A DNA stretch of 64,000 nt from positions 558,001-622,000 of the forward strand of contig QPFY01000014.1 in the NCBI GenBank assembly GCA_003665825.1. Reading direction: 5' to 3'. Position numbers and translations under genes: made by a program. Positions 40,458-51,094 of this stretch are shown one piece after another (position 1 is the first letter of the stretch; each line of letters opens with the position of its first letter). The notes under the pieces were generated by a model. It did not search any database, was not told the origin of the DNA, and saw only the letters and a program-made list of their open reading frames with translations. This stretch comes from Microbotryum silenes-acaulis. Its lineage: Eukaryota > Basidiomycota > Microbotryomycetes > Microbotryales > Microbotryaceae.

Positions 40458-43400
40458 CTACATCGCCTGCCCAAACACCCCAACCCCGACGGCGCCGACC
40501 GTCCTGCGCGAGATGCGTTGCCCCGTCATGACGACGGCAATCTCGGCGTGGTGTTCGTCCGACGAGTTGGTCGAAGACGAGGACGTCGACGACTCGGTGC
40601 TGTCGGTCATAATTGTCGAGCATGACACGTCGGACCAATTGCGGGAATGACTTGCGGCCGCCGATCTCGTCATCCGCACGGGGATCACACTACCCCGCGT
40701 GAATTCCTCTGCCGAGTCGGTCTCGGCATCAGGGAATGTGCCAAACGCGTCTTCTGAAGCGCAGGTTGGGCTCGGCGTCAAGCTCGATCCCCCTAACTTG
40801 GGCGTGACCGAGCATCCCATCATCAACGAAGCGATCGACATCGACGACGAGCTTGCGACCGATTCCTCCATTTCCGCGAGCGTGTCCTCGATCTCGCGCG
40901 ACATGACGTCGATAGGGTCGGCCTCCGAGTCAGTCGGAGAGAGCAGCGATTCGTCGCTGAACCCGCGGGACAGGGCCTCGTCGTCGATGTGGTCCTCCGC
41001 GACGAGGCCGTAGGAGAAGGACGACGACGACGATGACGAGCCCGAAAGCGAGCGCGCATGCTCCGAATCGGGCACGGTCGGACTGTCGATGATGATGGGC
41101 ACGAGCGGGGGCGCGACGTTGCTGTGCAGCAGCGGCGCATCGCCGTACCGCGTGACCGAGTCGTCGGATTCGTACGTCGTCAGAATCGTGTCGACGTTCG
41201 TCGAAACCCCCGAAGACGAGCTCGAGGATTTGGAAGCGGCGCGCATCAAGTGGGGTACCGGTACCGCTACGGTCGCGATCTCGCTGTCCAAGCCGTAGTC
41301 GACGTGCTCGATCTCTTCGTCGTTCTCTTCGTCGTCGTCGTGAGGTGGCGCCGTTACCAAGATCTGCGGTCCTCCTTCGAACGACGACGACGACGAGCTC
41401 GTCGGCAAGCTCCCCAGCTCGCGCTCGAGCATCGACAGACCCGTCTGCGAGCTCGTGTGCCGCAGCAGCGCCATCATCGTCAGGCCATTGGGGTGGTCCG
41501 GGCCGCGAGGCGTCGTCGGCGTCGAGGTCGAATGCGTCGTGCGGGCAGCGCGAGGCGGGGTGTGGGGTGCATTGAGTCGTGACAGCATCGTCTGCAGCGG
41601 GTCGCAGTCCGAGCCGGACTCGTCGCTCGGCGAAAAAGACGCGGGGCGGATGCTGAGGTCGGATGAGCCCCTCGCGCTGGCGGAAGGAGGCGAAGGGAGC
41701 TGTTCGCGCGGCGGGAAGGACCATCCGACGGGCGACACGGCTCGACGCTGCGGGTGGATCGTCGACGTCGAGCTCAGGGCCGGCGAAGGGGGTAAAGGTG
41801 CCGGACTCGGGCCAGCGACAACGATTGGCGTCACGATCAGCGGCTGGCGGGCGACGTTGCGCTTTGGCAGCGACGACACGGGTCGCGTCGAGGCGCGGAT
41901 CATGCGCTTGGGCTGCACCAACGTGACCTTGGTCGGACCGGCGTACACCGGCGGCTTCGGCGGCGCCTCCCAGTCACTGCTCTCGCCGCGTCGGTACGAA
42001 GGGCCGTTCGGAGGAAAGACAAAGACGCTCGGGATCGGCGGTCGCGTCGGCGGCGGTGACGGCGGGCTCGCTGCGGTCGGAGCGGGGTCGACGGGGCTGA
42101 TGGGGGTCATCGGTGGGGTCCGACGGTCGGCCGCCTCTACGTTCGCGACCGAGTGTGGGAGCACGACAGGGGCCGGCGGGCTCGACGGAGCGGAAGCCGG
42201 CGCAACGATGCTGACCGGGGAAACGGCGCCATCACCTGAGCCAATGGTCCCTTCGGAGGTCGTGGCTGAAAAGACGCTGTCGGTTGAAGGCGAGACGACA
42301 CCACCGTACGGCGTGACGGTCGAGGCGCTCGTCGGCGTGACGAGGCCGACTCGATGAAACTCTGTGAGCGAGTTGGCGAGGTCGACGTCGAGTCGGGCGG
42401 GACGAGTTTGGGCGCGACGCGGACCCGGTCTCGGCCTAGCAACCATGAGCTGCTGCAGCGACAACGACGACGACGAAGGCAAGGGCACGGACATGGCGGA
42501 AGATGCGCTGCCGTCGGACTCGTAGGCCGCCGCGAGCGGCGATTCGCTGCGCAACGCGTCCATGACCTGCGGTGCGGGCGAGAGCGTCACCTCGTCCTCC
42601 TCGACATTGAAGTAACCTTCCGAGGGGCGATAGGCGCTAATGACGCGGGTACGTCGGCGGGTGCTCTTGCGTTCGCGGAGCTTCGTCTCGTGATCTGCGG
42701 CCGCGGCCGTCTCGACAAAGGGGTCCCGCTCCTCCGCGGGTGCTTCGACAACCTCGATCGTCGGCGTTGGCGTCGACGAGGTCTTGGAGCGGAGCAGTTT
42801 CTGTTCGAATTCGGCAAAGACCGAGTCCATGGCGAAGCCTTCGAACCGGATCGACGGGATGCGCGAGCGGCAGTCGAGCAATGCGCTCGGGGCCGGCCGC
42901 GGTCTCGGGGGCGACACCTCGTCGTCGGCGTCCTCGTCGGAGCCCGCGCCCGCATTCCCCCCCAGGGATCGCATCGTTTCTTGGCTTGTCCGGCGGGTCG
43001 CGGCCTTTTCGCGTGCGAGATCGAAGGGGGGCGATTCGGCGGCGGGCTTGTTCGACGAAGCGGACCAGCGCTTGGGGCGAGGCGGCGTCTCGGGTTCGAT
43101 GCCGAGCATGGCCGCAACAAAGTCCGGCATCGGCGTCGAGTTGCGACGGTACGGGATCGGGTGAGGTGACGTCGTGGCGTCGAGGGAGGTGGTAGAAGCG
43201 AAGTAGGCGTCCTCGTCTTCCTCGCACGGCGGTCGCAGGCCGTCGTCGCGACGATGTTGCTGCGAGGGCGGGAGGACCTGGTCGGGCCGCAGCGGCGACT
43301 CTTGCAGGCCCTTGGTCTTCCACATGCGTCGCCCTGAGTTCGTTGTGCGTCGCGTCATGCTCTCGGGGGAAGAGGTCAACGAGGACATGGTCGTCGCGTC

Positions 43401-44156
43401 CGAGCTCGAGTCGTAGTAGTCGTCCACGCTCGAATGGAAGAGTTTGCTCGAAGCGAACGACGACGTCGTTTCGAACGTCGAGACGGTCGACACTGAGCCG
43501 TTAAATGCGTGACCTCCGCTGCCAACACTGCCGCCGGGTACCCCGCCGATAAGCGACGATCTCCGCTTCGGCAGGGGCAAGTGCATCCTCGACTGGACCG
43601 ACTGAATGCTCGAGTAGTCCGAGCTCAGTGTCGACGTGACGGAAGGGAGCGAGCTCGGTGGGGCGGGGAACTGTGCGAGCGTGGGACCCGAGTCGATGGC
43701 ACGTCCGGGACTCAGCGACGCAACCGAGCCGGGGCTAGCGGTCGTGTAGATGCCGAGGCCGTGGGTCGTAAACTGGTCCGCGATGGGGGTGACAGGCGAC
43801 GGCGGCAGCGGTGCCATGCTCGTTGGCGTTGTCGGTCTCGGGCTCGGCGTCCGCTGCGGCACGGCTATTGACGTCGGCTTGGATTTGGTCCACGGGAACG
43901 ATCGCAGTTTCTTCTTGCCGAACGTCGCGTTGACTTCTTTGCTGTAACCGAGACCTCGTCCGTTGCGATCGAGAAAGACCTCGCGATCTTCGTCGTGGAT
44001 GAAGCGATCGTCGAACGAAGGCGCCGAGAAGGAAGATCCTGCTCGGCCACCACCACGGACACTGCTGCTGCTGTACGCCTGGCGCACATAGGAGGGATCG
44101 TCGGGGGCGAGCATGGTGTGGCCGTCATCCGATCGTTTGCGGAACAAGGCTGACAT
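40458..44156 (-). CDS. Large intrinsically disordered protein, 1,232 residues
   Basis: A single uninterrupted frame of 3,699 nt from ATG 44156, remarkable in an intron-rich region. No recognised domain. The N-terminal about 90 residues are the most structured-looking part: MSALFRKRSDDGH, DDRFIHDEDREVFLDRNGRG, GYSKEVNATFGKKKLRSF. The rest is Ser/Pro/Thr/Asp-rich with poly-Ser runs and several short conserved-looking islands (RFEGFAMDSVFAEFEQKLL, TMLSRLNAPHTPPRA, PIDVMSREIEDTLAEMEESV). The islands look like short helical binding motifs. The composition suggests a scaffold or signalling protein with many phosphosites. Long antisense frames across it are compositional shadows. Function unknown. 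Confidence 0.75.
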   Translation of the reverse strand: MSALFRKRSDDGHTMLAPDDPSYVRQAYSSSSVRGGGRAGSSFSAPSFDDRFIHDEDREVFLDRNGRGLGYSKEVNATFGKKKLRSFPWTKSKPTSIAVPQRTPSPRPTTPTSMAPLPPSPVTPIADQFTTHGLGIYTTASPGSVASLSPGRAIDSGPTLAQFPAPPSSLPSVTSTLSSDYSSIQSVQSRMHLPLPKRRSSLIGGVPGGSVGSGGHAFNGSVSTVSTFETTSSFASSKLFHSSVDDYYDSSSDATTMSSLTSSPESMTRRTTNSGRRMWKTKGLQESPLRPDQVLPPSQQHRRDDGLRPPCEEDEDAYFASTTSLDATTSPHPIPYRRNSTPMPDFVAAMLGIEPETPPRPKRWSASSNKPAAESPPFDLAREKAATRRTSQETMRSLGGNAGAGSDEDADDEVSPPRPRPAPSALLDCRSRIPSIRFEGFAMDSVFAEFEQKLLRSKTSSTPTPTIEVVEAPAEERDPFVETAAAADHETKLRERKSTRRRTRVISAYRPSEGYFNVEEDEVTLSPAPQVMDALRSESPLAAAYESDGSASSAMSVPLPSSSSLSLQQLMVARPRPGPRRAQTRPARLDVDLANSLTEFHRVGLVTPTSASTVTPYGGVVSPSTDSVFSATTSEGTIGSGDGAVSPVSIVAPASAPSSPPAPVVLPHSVANVEAADRRTPPMTPISPVDPAPTAASPPSPPPTRPPIPSVFVFPPNGPSYRRGESSDWEAPPKPPVYAGPTKVTLVQPKRMIRASTRPVSSLPKRNVARQPLIVTPIVVAGPSPAPLPPSPALSSTSTIHPQRRAVSPVGWSFPPREQLPSPPSASARGSSDLSIRPASFSPSDESGSDCDPLQTMLSRLNAPHTPPRAARTTHSTSTPTTPRGPDHPNGLTMMALLRHTSSQTGLSMLERELGSLPTSSSSSSFEGGPQILVTAPPHDDDEENDEEIEHVDYGLDSEIATVAVPVPHLMRAASKSSSSSSGVSTNVDTILTTYESDDSVTRYGDAPLLHSNVAPPLVPIIIDSPTVPDSEHARSLSGSSSSSSSFSYGLVAEDHIDDEALSRGFSDESLLSPTDSEADPIDVMSREIEDTLAEMEESVASSSSMSIASLMMGCSVTPKLGGSSLTPSPTCASEDAFGTFPDAETDSAEEFTRGSVIPVRMTRSAAASHSRNWSDVSCSTIMTDSTESSTSSSSTNSSDEHHAEIAVVMTGQRISRRTVGAVGVGVFGQAM

Positions 44157-45514
44157 TCGGTAGAACACTGTTCAGGACGGTGGCACCAAGGACTCGGTAA
44201 GTCAATTTGCTCGTGCACGAGGAGCTGCCGAGATGAGACTGGGATCGTCGCGCGCGCGCGTGCCAACGTTTTTCGCAGCGCGATCACACCGGCGCGCGTC
44301 GCCGTCGTCTGACAGGGAAACACGGGCGCGCGTGCGTTCACGACGAGGCGAACACTGAGCTACTCACAGCAAGGCGGGGCACGGTTACAAACGAGCGTGT
44401 TAAGAAAGTCCGAGGGGAGTAAAAGGATCGATGTCGGCTGGTCCAAGATACAGTAGTGTAGTAGCTGTCATCGTGTAGAGATGAAGCGCAAGTGACGGGT
44501 CGTCGGTCAGCTCTCACGTCGAGACGCGTCTCCGAGTCTTGTCTCGACGTGCTCCTGAGCTCACCTCAAACGGGACACGAGGCGAGACGAGACGGGCACA
44601 ATACGAGAGGACCAGGGGAGATACAGGGATGGCGGTCCGAGAGAAGAAGGAACAACAAAGGAGGTCTTCAAGACCTGTGACGGAGATCGGAGCAGAACAC
44701 GCACAGCGGGATGGGAGACGGAAGGCAGGACAGGATGGGAATAAAATCGCGAAGTCGAATCTCGACCCTCGGTGTCCCGTTGGCGCGCGCGCTGCGCCTC
44801 GCTGCGCCGCGCGTCGTCAGGCTCGTCACGATATACTATGAGCCTCTTGCGCCCAGCCTTGGCTCACGATCAGTTGCAACCCCGATGCTTCAATTCGCAC
44901 CGATTCCTTTTTGAAGAGGGACTGGCCAGGCGCCTGGGCGCCAATTTCCCGCGATCCTGACTGACCGTGACCGATCCTCGCATCAATCAATGGCTGCATC
45001 ACGATTCACGGCCCTGCGCGTATCCGACCCCTTAATCGTCGCTGCGCAGCGCGCGTTGGTGGCACAAGGGCCATCATGGCAACGTGTCCGCGACGAATTT
45101 GCTGTAAGACATCTCTTCCATCCACTACTGCCTCCAAGCCAACACAAGCACGTCCTCGAAGACAATACAGGGCCAAATACATACGAATATGCTTCTCTAA
45201 GCCTTTTGTTTAGATGGTGCTCCAAAACTGAGCTTTCTATTTTCAGGGTGATCGGTGACCTACACCGGGGAAGATGCACGTGACTCAAAGGCGCGTAGGG
45301 CAAGACTGCCGGGGAACCGCGAGGGGGTCTCCGCTTGGAATCGACCTTTAACCATCAGACTCGGCGCGAAAACACCGCTTGCACAGTCTACTGACGAGGC
45401 AGGTGGTTTAACCCAGTAGGAAACAGTGGGACACCGCCCGTACCCAGTACATCCGCCAAAGCCAGCGCCTCAGCTGCCAGGGCGATCTCCGCCGCCTCGC
45501 CGGACAGTCCACTC
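44157..45514. other. Intergenic with one doubtful small ORF
   Basis: Upstream region of the disordered-protein gene and of ASA1. A plus-strand start at 44990 opens a 38-codon exon (MAASRFTALRVSDPLIVAAQ...) ending at a GTAAGA donor (45104). An acceptor at 45426 would join an open frame that overlaps the ASA1 start in another phase. Coding is unproven. 44240-44300 is rich in CGCG. Confidence 0.3.
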
Positions 45515-47127
45515 ATGGCGATGAGCTCGCTGATCGCTTCGACGTCCAAGGCAATCGACTACAGCGTCCCACCGAGTCCCGTCTACATACTTCGTGGTCA
45601 TACGGCGCAGATTAGCTGCGTCAACTTCTCTCACGATGGCACTGCATTGTTTTCCGGGTAAGCCACGGCAGCCTGATTTCTAGCCTCGAAGTCCAGTCGG
45701 AGCATGGAGCTGGTTCTGAAGGTGGATCGATCTCTACAGTGATGTCGAAGGATGGGTAATCGCATGGAATCTTTCGAGCTTTCGGCCACGACTCGTCTGG
45801 AAACCGCACGAGGCAGGTATCCTCACCATCGAGGAATTCGATGACGGTCTGCTCACGTGAGTGCGAAGCAGCTCCTCCCTCTGCTTTCGAGCTCATCTTT
45901 GCGGCTTATCGGCTTTGGACCCACAGACACGGCCGAGACAATAAGATCCACCATTTTCAGCTGCCGAAGTCCTTGCGGTCCATCACGCGATCAGCGGCTT
46001 CGGCCGTACCGAGCGTTAAGGACCCGACACCTTTGCACCCGGATTGGAGCATGGACGTCAACGCGATGGCGTATTGTCAAATGTCTCTGTTGAGGATCGC
46101 ATCAGAAGAAGCGGACGGAAGAAAAGGGAAAGGGAAGGAACGAGCCTTGGTGGCGGTTCCGGCCTTGACCAAGGACGAGCAGGTGAGCACACGATTGGAA
46201 GTTGGTCAGACTCCACAAAGCTGATGATGTGTTCCACCTACCTACCCACAAGGTCGACATTTTCCATCTACCGTCCCTGTCTCGGGTCCATCGTTCAATT
46301 GGAGAAGGATGCTTCATCGGGACCAAGACTGGTAAATTGGGATGAATGAAGTTTTCTCCAGCCCGGGATCGAATTAAGCTCACGCATCACACACCATACG
46401 CTTGTACCCAGGAACCGTCATGGCTATCCAACTCTTCACAAACCCCACTTCACCGAGCCAGCTACATCTCCTCGCCGCTTACGAAGATGGTCGAGTCGCG
46501 CTCTTCTCCGACACCTCCTCGCCATCATCAGCTTTCTCCCCACCGACGAACTATCGTTCCGAATCCGAAGGCTGGGGTTTGAAGTGGATAAGTAAAGGGC
46601 ATCGCGAAGCGGTCATGTCAATGGCGCTTTCGCCGGATAAGAAAGAGGCGTGGAGCATCGGTGCCGATCATTACTTGTGTCGGTACCGGCTTTGGGAGGA
46701 AGAAGAGGACAAGCGGCTCGATCGGTTCGAGATGACGGGACCGGGAAAGTCGGCGGTCGGTGTAAGAGATGATGGAAGAATCATAGCCGTCTCCGGATGG
46801 GACGGAGAGTGAGCGCATTTCCTCTGTTTAAGGCAGCCGAGAAAGGCAGAAAGCTGAAGTGGCCCTTGCGATCCTCACAGAGTCCAGATTTTTTCGACCA
46901 AGTCGGGCAAGCCGCTGGCCGTGCTCACGTATCATCGCACGTCGTTGCAAACCTTGGCTTTCGCGCCGACCAGGCAGGGTGCTGAACGGGACGCGGAAAG
47001 TGATAACGAGAGTGACGACGAGGAAGATAGAGGCAACGGGCAACAGAGAGCATGGCTAGCGACCGGCGGCAAGGACGAGCGCCTCAGTCTCTGGGACATT
47101 TACCCGCCCCACTCCCTTCCCGCATGA
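45515..47127 (+). CDS. ASA1: ASTRA-associated WD40 protein ASA1 (GNB1L-like)
   Basis: WD40 propeller protein associated with the Tel2-Tti1-Tti2/ASTRA complex that matures PIKK kinases. Exons 45515-45657, 45740-45856, 45927-46182, 46253-46331, 46412-46808 and 46881-47127 give 412 residues in phase. Diagnostic N-terminal repeat: SPVYILRGHTAQISCVNFSH, then SGDVEGWVIAWNLSSFRPRL, WKPHEAGILTIEEF and LLTHGRDNKIHHFQL. Later repeats show GHREAVMSMALSPDKKEAWS, IAVSGWDGEVQIFS and WLATGGKDERLSLWDIYPPH at the C-terminus. Short acidic inserts (ESDNESDDEEDRG) lie in loops. The start is chosen at the ATG before the conserved SPVYILRGH; the frame upstream is open back to about 45395 without conservation. Confidence 0.9.
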
Positions 47128-47255
47128 CCTCCTCTCTCGGAACGCAATGGTGGTTGGTGTTTTGTTTGCAATGCAAGTTTGTCCCCCTTTAACTACTACT
47201 GCACACACACACACTCTCCGTTCGCAACATTCTCCGTGATAGTTGCGTTTTGGGT

Positions 47256-48655
47256 TTAAGCCTCGGAGGCGACAGCGGGGAACGAGAAGTGAACCTCCTT
47301 GCCGGTCAACTTGCGGTAGACGGACGAGAAGGTGTCGAGCTTGTAGTCCAAAGCGTTCGAGTCTATGGTGTGTGGCGGACGAAGGCCCAGTCAGCCACGG
47401 AGATCCTCGAAACACAATCTCAGCCTCGGCAAGAGGAGCAGGACGTACCCTTGGCATCGAGGAAGACCTTGATCAACTTGGAGCCATCAACGTTCTGTCG
47501 GGTGCGCTTGCCAACGAGCTCGGTAGGGTAGACGAGGTCCTCGAGGATGTGCTCGTGGACTTCCTTCAGGGTGCGCGATCGAGGGCGCATCTGCTTTTGG
47601 CGGGAGCCTCGGGCGGGCTTGCGCATCATGCGGCGTTGGCCGATGAAGACGACGTGGCGGTCCGAGAACTTCTTCTCGAGCTCACGGGTGAGTCTGGAGA
47701 GAGTGGGGGGAGTTGATCAGCCCCAGGCCAGACAGCGGGCAATCAAATTGAGACCCCGGAAAGAAGACTCACCGGCCCTGGACCTTGTGGAAGGCCTTCA
47801 ACTGGGTCATGGGGACGAAGATGACAACGGCCTTCTTGCCACCCTTGACATCAACCTCGCGAGCGGCCGAGATTTGCAGAGGTCGCAACTCGGCCTTCAA
47901 GTCGGCGACGTTGTTCTCGAGGTCGAGGATCGCCTGCGCGACCTGGAGCTCGACGGCATCCGGGGCGGTGCGGGGGGCGTTGGCCGATCGGAGGATCTTG
48001 CTGGCGGCGGTAGACTGGTGGTGTTCAAGCGTGTGCGTTGTGAACAGGCGTTTGATGAGGTGCGAAGGAGGGAAGCGACGTCAATCCAGTGAGCACGTCG
48101 ACATGCGAAACGAGAACGGAGCGCCATGCGGGAAAGGAGAGGTACAACAAAGTCAGCACTCCGCGTTCTTGTCCCAAATAACCTTCTTGCATGTGAGTGG
48201 TGTCCCAGTTCGGTATCATCATGGTCGTGGAGGGTGCTATGGCCGCGAGAAGGAGCGTCGATTCGTGTTGGCCGCTCCGCTCGCAAGCAATTAGCCCTCC
48301 CGCGGGCGAGCCGGCGAGCCCAGCTGCAGCGAAGTGCATTCGCCCACGCCCAGGGCCAGCCTTGCCGCCAAATTCCGAACCTGCATTCCCGCTTGGCGAC
48401 TCCCAAACACCGCGGATTCGTCCCATGATATCCCAACAACACGGCCCGGGCGTCATCGAGGTGGACGTTGCGGATGCAGAGTCGTGGTAGCGCCGCGTCG
48501 AAATTTAAAGACGGCGGCCCAGACACGACGCCCCCGTCTATGCGGCCACCACGCTCCCATCGCTGGCCATCAGGTCGTGGGTGCGGGCCGTAGGCAGACC
48601 GAGGTGTCGAACAAAGTACAGACCAAACAGATGATGGGGTGGGAAGATTTACCAT
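47256..48655 (-). CDS. RPS7: Ribosomal protein eS7 (RPS7)
   Basis: 40S subunit protein. Exons (transcript order) 48655-48653, 48014-47773, 47693-47449 and 47362-47256 give 198 residues (yeast 190). The first coding exon is only ATG, followed by a 638-nt intron; exon 2 then gives [20 protein letters not shown]. Diagnostic blocks are [55 protein letters not shown] and [20 protein letters not shown]. It continues with [40 protein letters not shown] and [21 protein letters not shown] long first intron is common in fungal ribosomal-protein genes. It is convergent with ASA1 (128 bp between stops). Confidence 0.95.
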
Positions 48656-49062
48656 GCTGATGAGGTGGACGGACGGACGGTAGATCTGAGCAGTCGCTTC
48701 CGCTGGGTACGGCTCGCCTTCGCGCCTGGAATCGTGCTGTCCGCCTCTGTGCGCCGCTTTGACCCTCTGATGGCCAGCCCCGGCACTTTTGGGTGCGGAC
48801 CAAAAGCCGGACAAAACCCCGCGCCGCAATTTTGGCCACGCGGACAAATCCGAATTCGTCACTGCAAGGAAATTCATGCCAAGGTGAGGAGTGACCGAAT
48901 CATGTGAGGTAGGGTATGGGTGTTTGGGCGGCATATTGTACCGCGGCAAGCGGACCCAAGCAGCGCGTCGAAGCCCAAAGACAGGGGCTTTCCTCTTGCG
49001 CTCGAGCCTTGTCTTTCCGCCCGCTCCCACGTATTTGTTTCTTTGCAATTGTCGGGGTATCG
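48656..49062. other. RPS7 upstream region
   Basis: The 407 bp between the RPS7 ATG and the stop of the upstream same-strand lyase gene. It must hold the RPS7 promoter and the lyase 3' end. No named element can be assigned with confidence. Confidence 0.4.
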
Positions 49063-50580
49063 TCACAAGCCTACAACATAAAGATAGATCCACAAAAGCG
49101 TCCACACCACACCGAATGCTCTCGTTCTTGTTCCCCTCACCTCGAACCCCTTCTGGTGCCGAGCTATCGTCCCGCTCGTAACGGAAGCGCTTTGGGCATC
49201 TTCTTCTTCTGACGTATCGGTCGTATGCAACGAAGCTTGGACCTTGGGGCCGGTCGTGTTCGATGCTTTCGAGCTTGCCCAGACCTAGCATAACCAAGCC
49301 CATGTGTTATTTGAGACATCGCGGGAACGTCTGTCGATGCGGACTACTCACTTTGAAATTGCGAAAGTATGCATGTTGCGTTTTGGAAGGGTACCATGCC
49401 GAGGTGGAACCACCAAAGAAGGTTGAGAAGAGTACCCGCGACAATGTGACGTTCGGATCGGAACGAAAGACGATGCCCGTGTGTTGGATCACCTGCCAAA
49501 ACGCGAGGAGACTTAGAATAAAACTGCCGACGGTGGTTGTCATGCATTGTGACGGCGTACTGACGAGGGTATCATTGATGTAGACATAAAGCCATCCATT
49601 CGCCAAGGGTGGTGTATTCATTCCCACGAGCTGTGTCACCGTCGTCCATCTGCGGGTGCATTGCAGAACTGTCAGAGTCGGGACGACTTCCACCCGAGAC
49701 ATCCAAGTGCTTACCCTCCCACGGTGAAATTGAAAGCGCCGAGTGATATCTGAATTCCGTATTTGTCTGGACATGAGATATCACTCTGGTTGCACAAGTG
49801 CGGGTATGTAGGGATGTAGGCGTATCTGTGGGAGAATACGAGTTCAAGGCTCAGTTGTTCCTCCAACTGTAGCTGTTCCCCTGTGCCAGACCTACACCTC
49901 TCCTGCCCCTTTGCTTCGCCACATGAAGCGAGTTGAAAAGCAGGAAAATTGGCGGTTCCCACCGGTGCATTCACCTGTCGTTGCACCACCGTAGAGTCCT
50001 GCGTAAACCGCAACCGCACTGTGAGCGCCTTAGCAGAACCTTAGCCAGGATCCACTGGAACATGCCTACCTGGGAGTTTGCCGCCGAGCATGAAGTTGAA
50101 ACCTGGCTCGAACGCGACCTGTCGAAGTCAAGCATTATGTTAATACCGTAAATACCGAAAATTCATCTGTTCGATCGCCAAAAAACTGACCTGATAGGTG
50201 AGAACGGCTCGCTGCGGCGGTTTTGCGAGGCCATCGAACGGTAACGGCCAAAACTGTACACCTCCTTTGATACCGCTGGGATACGTGATTCCAAGCACCA
50301 GTGAAGAGTTGTCATCCGAATTCAAAGCTGAAGCGTTCCGGTTTGTCGAAATGGAGAAGGGGTCCTCGACGAATTGCACGAGGTTCGCACTCGCACCTCC
50401 GACTTTACCATCAAGGTTCCACCGATCGACCAACCACGAATTCGTATCTTGGTTAGACATGGAACTAACGTTCGCGAGAGGTTCAGTCGAGGCCCAGATT
50501 GGGGCTGTGTCGAACGCGTAGGCCAGTTGTGCTGCGCTCCAGGACCGCGCGATCGTGAGTGTCGTCGCGAGACTCGACAT
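49063..50580 (-). CDS. Polysaccharide lyase family 14-like protein, likely GPI-anchored
   Basis: Seven exons (transcript order): 50580-50191, 50118-50070, 49998-49896, 49825-49715, 49649-49565, 49492-49352 and 49284-49063, giving 366 residues in phase. Joined blocks reproduce the PL14 core: LTYQVAFEPGFNFMLGGKLP, GLYGGATTGECTGGNRQFSC, FSTRFMWRSKGAGEVYAYIP, GWTTVTQLVGMNTPP, NGWLYVYINDTL and VLFSTFFGGSTSAWYPSKTQ then HAYFRNF. PL14 members cleave glucuronate- or mannuronate-containing glycans; the substrate here is unknown. The extreme C-terminus is hydrophobic (AFGVVWTLLWIYLYVVGL) after a Ser/Thr/Gly-rich stretch, the look of a GPI signal. The N-terminus from ATG 50580 is a weak signal peptide at best. 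Confidence 0.85.
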
Positions 50581-51094
50581 TTTCTCTCTCGTTTGAACGG
50601 GGGTCGACGCTGGGTCTTTGGAGGAGGAGCTCCTAAGGGTCGCTGAATGGGCGGGCAACGGTGTAGCTATCGCGAGTACATGATGGTTTGGTGGTGTATA
50701 GCCGAGGTATGGAAGGAGAGGACAAGGCCAATCAAGGAGATGCTGCCGCGGCATGAGCGGCTGCTGCGAGCCAAAAAAGGGGCTCGTGCGCGCTCCGATC
50801 GCGGAGGGAACAAAGGAAGATTTGCGCTTGGCTTCAGACACCGAGCGATCGGAAATCTGGGAACGGAAAGGCCCAAGCGTGTAGGCTTGTCATTCAACAA
50901 TGATTCCGTATCTCTTGCAGCTCTAGGATCTGCGGGAGGGCCGAGCGGTGTAATGGGGGAGTCGTCAAATGCGCCAGTGTGCATTGTCTGGAAAAATATC
51001 GATATGTATGGGCTACAAAATAAAATAAAATGAAAGTATATGGAAAAAAAAGACGACATAGGTACAGCAGCGAACGTATTGATCTAAAGAGACG
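50581..51094. other. Intergenic between lyase and disordered-protein genes
   Basis: No gene supported. 50990-51060 is AT-rich. The frame open upstream of the lyase ATG (to 50841) shows no conserved sequence and is left out. Confidence 0.4.

Noticed and set aside
41455..42357. 300-codon plus-strand open frame
   Set aside because: Antisense to the 1,232-residue gene. Gly/Val/Arg-rich composition mirrors the serine-rich sense codons.
47897..49303. 468-codon minus-strand open frame
   Set aside because: It runs through RPS7 exon 2, the RPS7 intron and its promoter, and then the last lyase exon, in a different phase from both. The protein has no domain. It is a GC-driven shadow frame.
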